Assembly (NCBI GenBank): GCA_903915225.1
Contig: CAIWSB010000089.1
Coordinates: forward strand, 69,835 to 127,032
Origin: an uncultured Candidatus Woesearchaeota archaeon
GTDB taxonomy: Archaea; Nanobdellota; Nanobdellia; Woesearchaeales; B29-G15
DNA length: 57,198 nt
Direction: 5' to 3'
Part shown: in pieces, positions 50,661-57,198 of the stretch
Position numbering within the stretch: position 1 is the first letter of the stretch
How the letters are laid out: each line of letters opens with the position of its first letter
Program-made: the position numbers and the translations under genes
Notes under the pieces: generated by a model
Databases searched by the model: none
Told to the model about the DNA's origin: nothing
What the model saw: only the letters and a program-made list of their open reading frames with translations

Positions 50661-52229
50661 TTATACAAAATCCCTCAGCATCTTATAGTTTTTCATTCTC
50701 CTCAGGAAAGGCGCAATCTCATGCATCTGACCTGTGTTTTGGAGATACTCCACAATTTCAGAATCTGTCATTTGTGGTGAATCAAGGTTAGGGCAGCCAG
50801 CACAGGTCTGCATACCTGCAAAATCGCCTCGGATGTGGTTCAAACGGCGATTAACCATTGTATCCAGGTTCCAGAGCCAGCTGAGCTTGAGCTCAGATAC
50901 ATTTCCAAAAGAGAGGTTCATATTGTAATCGTAGCAGCATACCCCCACTTCTCCATCCCATCTGATAACAGGAGTTTTCCAAAGCCCTGCGCAAGGCCTT
51001 CTTATGTACTCTTTTTGTTCCTTTGCGGGTGATTCAGCAGGAGTATTAAAGTGTTTTGAAGCACGAATAATTTTTTCATGCAAGCGCCATGAATCTGGCT
51101 GCTGCGAAGGCTCCAAATCACCCATAACCCTTAGAAAGATTGTGTCTTTCAGAAACGGTGGCTCGTAGCCTGCATTTATCTGGAATGGGAGGTTGAGTGT
51201 TTCAAGCTCACGCTTCCAGTAATCCACAAAGCCCTCAGCTTCGTGGGCGTTCTCAGGCATAACAATGAATTGGATGACTATCACTGGCCTTACTGTTTTA
51301 CGCATTTTGTTAAGCGGGTTCTTAATCAGTTCCGCTTTCAGCTTCAAGCACTCCTTAAGATTTTCAACAACCCTGTCAAAGTCTCCCCCACAACGGATTT
51401 TGTCATATGTTGGCTTTGTCAATGCATCAAGTGAAAACACAAGGTATCCAAGTGACCGGGCAGCCTCTTCTGAAAAGAGATATTCACGCATCTCCTTGGT
51501 CATAAGGATTCCATTTGTGTGGAGCTCCATATACTCAAATATCCTATTATTGAAGGGGTAAGTTTCAAGAAAATCCCTAAACAGGGTTTTATCTTTGGTG
51601 GATTGAATCTTATTGAATCTCTTGTCATACTCAGGATTAAAGTTGAGTTTGAACGCGAATTTGAGCATGTCCAGCAGCTTGGGGTGCAGCAAAGGTTCTC
51701 CATACCAAAAGGGGGTAATTGCTTTTACCCTAAGCTTGGAATTAAGCAGATCCAACATGATTTGTTCCCACATTTCCGGACTCATGTAGCCCTCTTTCTG
51801 GGGATTCAAAGTGCGTTTGCACATCACGCACTTCAAATTGCACTTTGACGTAACCTCAATTAACAGGGATTCAATTTTATTCCAACCTGTGCAAACCCTG
51901 TCAAGGTAATTGTCAACCAACTCTTGGCGATCAATCTGCTTCAAGTAGGAAATGACTTCAGCATCGCTGATTTTTGGGGAGCTGAACCCAGGACAATTGG
52001 CGCAGTTGATGTATGGTGCTTTTGGATCCCCAAGCTTAGAGAACTCTCCCATTACGTGTCTTAGCCTTAGTTCATCTGCCTTGAGGCCATACCAGATCTC
52101 ATCGAATTCTTGACCTTTGAGGTTCCCAAGCTTATAGCTCAGATGCTTGTCATGGCAACACACGGTGAGATTTCCTACTGAGTCTATTGCCGGAGTCTTC
52201 CAAGGTCCTGCGCAGGGTCTTCTGTTCAT
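50661..52229 (-). CDS. SPASM - radical SAM - SPASM protein
   Basis: 522 residues. The first 95 residues are a SPASM domain (RRPCAGPWKTPAI, LTVCCHD, GNLKGQEFDEIWYG, NCANCPGFSSPKISDAEV). A radical SAM barrel follows with C130, C134 and C137 (SKCNLKCVMCKRT), FWYGEPLLHPKL and the FSLDALTKPTYDKIRCGGDFD line. The last about 110 residues are a second SPASM domain (IRRPCAGLWKTPVI, GVCCYDYN, CAGCPNLDSPQM). A SPASM domain at the N terminus is unusual; it may serve the SPASM-less radical SAM protein encoded just upstream, with which this gene overlaps by 4 bases (ATGA). The iron-sulfur content would be high (three to five clusters). Confidence 0.88.
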   Translation of the reverse strand: MNRRPCAGPWKTPAIDSVGNLTVCCHDKHLSYKLGNLKGQEFDEIWYGLKADELRLRHVMGEFSKLGDPKAPYINCANCPGFSSPKISDAEVISYLKQIDRQELVDNYLDRVCTGWNKIESLLIEVTSKCNLKCVMCKRTLNPQKEGYMSPEMWEQIMLDLLNSKLRVKAITPFWYGEPLLHPKLLDMLKFAFKLNFNPEYDKRFNKIQSTKDKTLFRDFLETYPFNNRIFEYMELHTNGILMTKEMREYLFSEEAARSLGYLVFSLDALTKPTYDKIRCGGDFDRVVENLKECLKLKAELIKNPLNKMRKTVRPVIVIQFIVMPENAHEAEGFVDYWKRELETLNLPFQINAGYEPPFLKDTIFLRVMGDLEPSQQPDSWRLHEKIIRASKHFNTPAESPAKEQKEYIRRPCAGLWKTPVIRWDGEVGVCCYDYNMNLSFGNVSELKLSWLWNLDTMVNRRLNHIRGDFAGMQTCAGCPNLDSPQMTDSEIVEYLQNTGQMHEIAPFLRRMKNYKMLRDFV

Positions 52230-55200
52230 TTTCTGAAAAATAGGAGTATTGGTAGCTCAAGAGGCTTGTGCTCTTTTGTCAGGCTTTCCCCAAATAGGGA
52301 AATTCCCTTTTTGTGCTTGGCGGTTCCTTTAATTTTGAAGACAAGGGAATTGCTTTTTCCTTTCAGTTTAACACCTTTTGCGTGCCAATGGGTCACAAAA
52401 GTGGAGCGGTTTGGTTCAAATGGCAACAACTTTGTTTCAATCTCTTTGTTGTTAATTATGAGAGCCACATCTGAGGAATTTTTGGGGTCCTTGCCTTCCT
52501 TATGGGAATGTGAGCAAACCTTAGCAAAAATATCAATGCTGCAGGGGCCAGTGACCGAAGAGTCGAAATGGTATTCAAAAAACCCATAATCATCACCAAA
52601 GGCTAAGGCAAGCCCTTGGCTGTATTGTTCATCCCCCCGCCAAATCGCTGGCCCAAATCTGTTCCAGGAGGCAGAGTGCCATTTGAGCGGATCAATTAAA
52701 GCCAAATGCATATCGGGAGTTGAAGGTATTGGGGCTTTAGTGTCTTCTTTTTGCTTGAATTGTTCTACGTTTATCAGGTTTCCTCCGTACTTGAAAACAA
52801 TATCCTTTAGGTTAGCTTCACCTTTCATCAGGGAATTAATAAATTTAGAATTAACATGGGATGAAAACACTATGGCATCAACATAAGGATTAATAAAAAT
52901 TCTCTTCGCTTTTACAGTGTTGGTTCCGTGATATACCACAATATTCTTTGCTTCTTTGTGTCTCTTTTTTACATCTTCAAATACCTCAAGGAGGTTGCAG
53001 TTGAAATCCTCAAGCCAGATTCCAACATTTAAATCCTCGTTTAATCTGGACTTCTCAAAATTCAAATCTAACAGAGATGCACCAGGGAGTAATAGTCTAT
53101 TTGCCAATGGATAAACCTCAACGGATTGAGGATATTTCATATAGAACTGGGGAATAGATTGAGGGTATTTCACATAGAACTTTGGGATAATGAGGGATGC
53201 TGACTCGGACTTAAACAGATTTCTTAGGGATGAAGAGGATTTCCCATGGTCTACACTTGAAGAGAGGGTTATATCGCCATAGATTAATTGCATATTTATC
53301 TTAGGAAGTTTGTTGGGTTTCAAATTAGGATTGATTATATTACCTCCGTACTTGAAGCTGAGATTATCGAGACCAGCCCTCCCATCCAAGAGTGATTTTA
53401 GAAGAGAGGGTGTGGCATCCGAGGATTGGATTAGCCCGTCTACATTGGGGTTTAGCAGCAATCTCTCTGCTTCAGTTTGGTTTTTGCCATGGTATACAAC
53501 ATAATTCCTAACCCCGGGGCTTGTGTTTTTAGCATTGGCGAAAACCTCCATTAGGTTGCACTTTTGACCCTCAAACCAGATCCCAACATTTGCTTCGAAG
53601 TTGGGTACAATGGGGAATATGTTTCCATCTTGGAAGGAAAACTTTTTCACAGCTGAATAATAGCTCCGGGCTAGGTCATACACACCCGAGGGGTAAGCCC
53701 TATAGAACTTGGGGATAATGAGGGATGCTGACTCGGACTTAAACAGATTTCTTAGGGATGAAGAGGATTTCCCATGGTCTACACTTGAAGAGAGGGTTAT
53801 ATCGCCATAGACTAATTGCATATTTATCTTAGGAAGTTCGGTGGGTTTCAAATTAGGGTTGATTATATTACCTCCGTACTTGAAGCTGAGATTATCGAGA
53901 CCAGCTCTCCCATCCAAGAGTGATTTTAGAAGAGAGGGTGTGGCATCCGAGGAATAAATTAGCCCATCCACATTGGGGTTTAGCAGTAATCTCTCTGCTT
54001 CAGTTTGGTTTTTGCCATGGTATACAACATAATTCCTAACCCAGGGGCTTGTGTTTTTAGCATTGGCGAAAACCTCAATAAGATTGCACTTTTGACCCTC
54101 AAGCCAGATCCCAATATTTGTTTCATGATTGGGCACAATAGGTAAGATGTTTCCATCCTGGAAGGAAAACTTTTTCACAGCTGAATAATAATTCAGAGCC
54201 AAGTCATAAACCCCGGAGGGGTAGGTCTTATAGAACTTCGGGACAATTAGGGAGCAAGAAGATGCAGGTTTGAACCCAAAAGGAGAGATCTCCATCACAA
54301 TTCTCCGCTCTGATGAAGATATCTTTCTCATGCTTTTTGTGTGGTTAACTATGAAGTTTCCTCCAAAAATAAAGCCAGTTCCAGGGGTAATTATAGTCTT
54401 CAAATTGGGGAATTCCTTGAAGAAACCCAATGAACTGTTGACTGATACCACAAAATCAAGCTCAGCATTTAACAAATCTACCTTAAGCCTCTTTAATTCA
54501 TACTCTATCAGAAAGATTTTTGTATCATGATTTAAAGATTTAATCTCATCAACAACCCCAAAAGCATCGTTTTTGAATGAGAAATTATTAACAATCACAG
54601 ATCCAGCTTTTTTTATTGCCTTAATCGCAGATTCAAGTGAAGTGACATTAAAATCAAGAGATTGGCAACTCAACTGTTCCTGGAGTTTCCTCGCAAGTGA
54701 TATCTCATTAACAGAAACATTCTTATCAAAAATTTTGGGGATTACACTCACTATCGGCTTTGGATTGTTAAGAATTGTAGTCTCAAGGGTATGCAAAATT
54801 ATTTGAGAAATAAAAGAGGGTTCTGCTCTCTTAGATTTCGCTTTGCCTTCCAAAACATAGCATCTTTTTCCGTTTGCTACAAATTCCTTGAAATCATATC
54901 TCTTCCTAAATTCTGGGTTTTGGTGCCATACAAATGAAAAATTTCTAATGTCCTGAAACACAAGTACACGGGGGAACTTTTTCCACAGAATATTATGGAG
55001 GACCAAATCTATTTCGCTTTTGTAAGAACTTGTTTTTACTCTTTTTTCATTTAGTTCTTCTAATACAATCTTAAGATGAGGAAAACTATTCTTAAGCCGT
55101 TTTGCTAAGCCAAACGTATCTGAGTCCATATTAGAGTAATTAACAAGGACCGCTAATGGAATTTGCTTCGATTCTATAAGGTCAAATAACTCTTTCTCCG

Positions 55201-56872
55201 GAGAAAGATTGCTATTGAAATAATGCGGATCGTAAACCCCATCCGTATTCTCTTCATTGTCCCTTAACGAGAAACTCTCAATAAGATCAGATTCGTGTAA
55301 AAGCATTTTTATGGGGTGCTGTTTCAAATTGAATATAGGGGGTGAAACCACAACTATTGGTGTCCTGATGTTTGATTTGAAAAGATTTCTATCTAGCCCA
55401 AAGTCTAGGTTCAAGAAGAAGTTTTTCTCAAATCTTTCATCCCAATAAAAAACTTTGACTCCCAACTTGCGTCCTAGCTCCACAGCATTTGATCCAGGAT
55501 ATTTATCACAAATAATCACCGTTTTGATTCCTTCATCTTTAATGAGAGTTACAAGTTTTTCAACTCTCATTTTCAAAATATTCAAATCGAGGAATTTAAT
55601 CCTCCCTTTCAAAGAAAGAATGGAAGCGAGCTTCCCGCAATCCTGGAGAACTTTACCCAATAATTCGTGGTTTCCTCTAAAGTGTATCCTAGGCATTAAA
55701 AGTAAGATAGGAAAAGGGGATGGAGTATGCAGTGAAGGAACAGAATCGCTCAAGAATAGGTTAAGCTTATCCCAAAGAGTGTCTAATGCAATAATTTCGT
55801 CTATTTCGATGGACCTCAGCGCCTGTTCTATTGGACCATCAAAAATAAGTATATTCTTGACCAGCGGATCAACCTGTTTTAGGGTATAGAATATGTCAAG
55901 GAGATTATCCAAGTTTTGGGCTGAACTAAATCCCAAATTAAGTCTGGTATTTTCATCCACAAATTCCGCAAGGAAGTGTTTTGAAAACACAGCATTCGGC
56001 GTGTTCAAATCAAGAAAGTTCTTGCACCGATTGGCGAGTGCATCGGGCATTGTTTGAAGCTTTGAATATATTCTCTCTGTTGAACCCTTTTTCAACCTGA
56101 AAAAAGGAATGATTAAGTTGAAATACTCTGATTTATTTTCAGAAGTTTCTTTTTCAGAAGCAAGAGAGAAGACTACCCGGGCATCTGCTGAGAAAAGGTT
56201 TGAGGTGTCCAGATGTCTGATAAATAAGCAATCGTTGTCTCCCGGGTAATCTTTTTCTGAAAAAACAAGTGTGGGGGTTATGCCAAATCTAATAAGATAA
56301 TTGCTCCAGTATTTGATGAACGGGTCTTTCTCTTTCAGGTTGTGAGACATGACGATAAATTGGAATACCAACAAGGGCTCTTGCCTTGAGTATTTACTTC
56401 TTGCCTCAATGAAACCCTTGATGTTCTGCAAAACTTTCTCAAAGTTACCATTCCGCCGAATCTTGTTATAGGTTTCTGCTGTGGCTGCATCAAGAGAAAG
56501 CACGATTCGTTTCATAATGTTGGAGTCTAAGCTGAAAATTTTTTGAGTCACAAGGGGAGTTAAAAAAGTCGCGTTGGTGTGAATTTCAATTCGTATTTCT
56601 TTATTCGCCAATTTTTTTGTGGCATATTCAACCATCTCCACAAAGGAAGGATTCATCAGAGGTTCCCCAAGCCAAAACGGAACAAGGGTGCCTGCCTCAA
56701 ACTTTGAATTTGCAAGTTCATCGATTATCTTCCTGAACAATGAGAAATCAAGATGGTGCCTCTGGTTTACAGGGGTTTTTCCAGTGTCGCACATTACGCA
56801 ATCAAGATTACAATGGTTTGTGAACTCTAGAGTTACGTACCCCTCTTTATTTGGTAAAACCCAATGCTTCAT
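52226..56872 (-). CDS. Giant radical SAM protein with tandem B12-binding-like repeats and beta-rich C-terminal domain
   Basis: 1548 residues. Residues 1 to about 230 are a radical SAM barrel with C21, C25 and C28 (NHCNLDCVMCDTG) and FWLGEPLMNPS. Residues about 300-870 hold two or three Rossmann-like stretches (for example FPILLLMPRIHF ... GIKTVIICD). Residues 874-1049 and 1050-1225 are two nearly identical 176-residue repeats, and 1226 to about 1370 a diverged third. Each repeat reads IGIWLEGQKCNLIEVFANAK, VVYHGKN, LLLNPNVDGLI..S, LLDGRAGLDNLSFKYGGNII, which follows the line of a cobalamin-binding radical SAM N-terminal domain, but the usual GEGE is replaced. The C-terminal 170 residues are beta-rich, galactose-binding-like. 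There is no SPASM domain; the next gene begins with one. The promoter is at about 56900-56911. Confidence 0.8.
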   Translation of the reverse strand: MKHWVLPNKEGYVTLEFTNHCNLDCVMCDTGKTPVNQRHHLDFSLFRKIIDELANSKFEAGTLVPFWLGEPLMNPSFVEMVEYATKKLANKEIRIEIHTNATFLTPLVTQKIFSLDSNIMKRIVLSLDAATAETYNKIRRNGNFEKVLQNIKGFIEARSKYSRQEPLLVFQFIVMSHNLKEKDPFIKYWSNYLIRFGITPTLVFSEKDYPGDNDCLFIRHLDTSNLFSADARVVFSLASEKETSENKSEYFNLIIPFFRLKKGSTERIYSKLQTMPDALANRCKNFLDLNTPNAVFSKHFLAEFVDENTRLNLGFSSAQNLDNLLDIFYTLKQVDPLVKNILIFDGPIEQALRSIEIDEIIALDTLWDKLNLFLSDSVPSLHTPSPFPILLLMPRIHFRGNHELLGKVLQDCGKLASILSLKGRIKFLDLNILKMRVEKLVTLIKDEGIKTVIICDKYPGSNAVELGRKLGVKVFYWDERFEKNFFLNLDFGLDRNLFKSNIRTPIVVVSPPIFNLKQHPIKMLLHESDLIESFSLRDNEENTDGVYDPHYFNSNLSPEKELFDLIESKQIPLAVLVNYSNMDSDTFGLAKRLKNSFPHLKIVLEELNEKRVKTSSYKSEIDLVLHNILWKKFPRVLVFQDIRNFSFVWHQNPEFRKRYDFKEFVANGKRCYVLEGKAKSKRAEPSFISQIILHTLETTILNNPKPIVSVIPKIFDKNVSVNEISLARKLQEQLSCQSLDFNVTSLESAIKAIKKAGSVIVNNFSFKNDAFGVVDEIKSLNHDTKIFLIEYELKRLKVDLLNAELDFVVSVNSSLGFFKEFPNLKTIITPGTGFIFGGNFIVNHTKSMRKISSSERRIVMEISPFGFKPASSCSLIVPKFYKTYPSGVYDLALNYYSAVKKFSFQDGNILPIVPNHETNIGIWLEGQKCNLIEVFANAKNTSPWVRNYVVYHGKNQTEAERLLLNPNVDGLIYSSDATPSLLKSLLDGRAGLDNLSFKYGGNIINPNLKPTELPKINMQLVYGDITLSSSVDHGKSSSSLRNLFKSESASLIIPKFYRAYPSGVYDLARSYYSAVKKFSFQDGNIFPIVPNFEANVGIWFEGQKCNLMEVFANAKNTSPGVRNYVVYHGKNQTEAERLLLNPNVDGLIQSSDATPSLLKSLLDGRAGLDNLSFKYGGNIINPNLKPNKLPKINMQLIYGDITLSSSVDHGKSSSSLRNLFKSESASLIIPKFYVKYPQSIPQFYMKYPQSVEVYPLANRLLLPGASLLDLNFEKSRLNEDLNVGIWLEDFNCNLLEVFEDVKKRHKEAKNIVVYHGTNTVKAKRIFINPYVDAIVFSSHVNSKFINSLMKGEANLKDIVFKYGGNLINVEQFKQKEDTKAPIPSTPDMHLALIDPLKWHSASWNRFGPAIWRGDEQYSQGLALAFGDDYGFFEYHFDSSVTGPCSIDIFAKVCSHSHKEGKDPKNSSDVALIINNKEIETKLLPFEPNRSTFVTHWHAKGVKLKGKSNSLVFKIKGTAKHKKGISLFGESLTKEHKPLELPILLFFRK
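53190..54253 (-). repeat. Tandem 528-bp repeat inside the giant radical SAM gene
   Basis: Two adjacent copies, about 53190-53725 and about 53718-54253, are nearly identical in DNA over most of their length, with a period of 528 bases (176 codons); for example the same stretch starts at 53184 and again at 53712. Most differences fall near the part corresponding to the first 60 residues of each unit. The third copy to the left (about 52750-53190) is clearly related only at the protein level. Confidence 0.85.
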
Positions 56873-56899
56873 GTCCCCCTAGGGGCATAAAGAAAACCC

Positions 56900-56912
56900 A
56901 GTTTAAATAGGT
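56900..56912 (-). promoter_or_regulatory. TATA-like promoter of the radical SAM cluster
   Basis: The minus strand reads CCTATTTAAACTGG about 30-40 bases before the ATG at 56872, and AGGGGAC lies just before that ATG as ribosome-binding site, within a CCCCTAGGGG palindrome (about 56877-56886). It would drive the first part of the cluster. Confidence 0.55.
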
Positions 56913-56926
56913 TTTCATCAACAACC

Positions 56927-57198
56927 TCATTTGATGCAGCTCATGACCGCTATAAAAATCCTTCGGGTGGATTGTAATCTTGGATTTTTAAAGCCAATCC
57001 CACAAAGAGTTTTTTTAAGCTCTACAACTGAATAAACATATAAAGAACCAGAGGAAATGGGATTCTTGCTACTTCTGCTGATGTCCCATATGTTCCTTAT
57101 TTTTCCTCTTAAAAAATTAAGAAACACTTTTCTATAAAGTTTAAGGGTTTTTAGGTTTATAGCATACCTGTTGCAAAAGCTGAAGGCAAACCCTCCAC
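56927..57198 (-). CDS. Possible end of an unknown gene entering from the right edge
   Basis: The minus-strand frame is open from the window edge to a TGA at 56927-56929, 90 codons. It reads as a basic protein with aromatic residues (start FAFSFCNRYAINLKTLKLYR, then KIRNIWDIS). I do not recognise a family, though it could be the tail of a glycosyltransferase. The internal ATG at 57127 would give 66 residues and lacks a clear promoter, so a 5'-truncated longer gene is more likely. Composition is AT-rich and the frame may be chance. Nothing else is visible between 56873 and the edge except the promoter of the giant gene. Confidence 0.35.
   Translation of the reverse strand, partial: GGFAFSFCNRYAINLKTLKLYRKVFLNFLRGKIRNIWDISRSSKNPISSGSLYVYSVVELKKTLCGIGFKNPRLQSTRRIFIAVMSCIK

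Noticed and set aside
53184-54253. Assembly artefact as explanation of the 528-bp repeat
   Set aside because: The two copies differ at multiple scattered positions, including amino-acid changes, and the frame is kept; a true duplication is more likely, though reads should confirm it.
56905-56925. C/D box RNA (TGATGA present on the minus strand)
   Set aside because: No CTGA D box at a suitable distance; the site overlaps the promoter of the giant gene.

Overview
The window is archaeal. It carries the neighbouring genes for ribosomal proteins L44e and S27e, aIF2-alpha and Nop10, plus a GINS replication subunit, a ZPR1-type zinc finger, an Lrp/AsnC regulator, an archaeal S-layer protein and an archaeal type IV pilus-like (TadA/FlaI-FlaJ type) secretion set. 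TATA-like boxes sit about 25-30 bases before many start codons, often close enough that the mRNA is probably leaderless. Where genes have a leader, the Shine-Dalgarno is of the GGTGAT/GAGGTG kind. The many small unknown proteins and very large secreted Ig-like proteins next to prepilin-like proteins suggest a DPANN-type archaeon, but no rRNA is present to place it and this assignment is an inference. I saw no tRNA, rRNA, CRISPR array or transposase.

Layout. 1-974 is the end of a FlaJ/TadC-like membrane protein. 949-6429 holds methionine aminopeptidase, a membrane-anchored TEX264/GyrI-like protein, two small secreted or membrane unknowns, an Lrp regulator, enolase and a PAC2 protein. 6532-13661 is mostly informational: a phosphoribosyltransferase, the Nop10/aIF2-alpha/S27e/L44e run, three overlapping unknown genes, an Ada-type zinc protein, GINS, a radical SAM protein and a DedA protein. 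13741-18337 holds the S-layer gene with its strong promoter, RDD and SppA membrane proteins, and ZPR1. 18432-31962 is a leftward run of six envelope genes built as two paralogous modules (prepilin-like protein plus giant Cys-rich Ig-like protein). 32097-36028 has a small membrane protein, MetG, an unknown and a short PLP enzyme. 36162-41955 is a rightward operon: an HTH protein with strict 74-residue repeats, a secretion ATPase and two FlaJ/TadC-like membrane proteins. This operon is a plausible export machine for the prepilins.

The most unusual part is 41949-56872, a leftward cluster of eight genes in which radical SAM, SPASM, cobalamin-binding-like and glycosyltransferase domains are joined in non-standard ways. 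It includes a 1548-residue protein with a radical SAM head followed by tandem, degenerate B12-binding-like domains (two copies nearly identical in DNA), a SPASM-radical SAM-SPASM protein, a short radical SAM protein without SPASM, a double radical SAM-SPASM protein, and two small genes that together look like the detached C-terminal half of a radical SAM-SPASM enzyme. Next come a radical SAM-GT2-cysteine-less radical SAM fusion and a GT28-like protein fused to a long coiled coil. The overlapping ends suggest coordinated expression. The cluster may build or modify a surface glycan or peptide, but I could not identify the substrate.

Two intergenic elements (16282-16374 and 47467-47592) share a long closing stem with the same 3-base bulge and a compensatory base-pair change. 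They look like two members of an undescribed structured RNA or repeat family.
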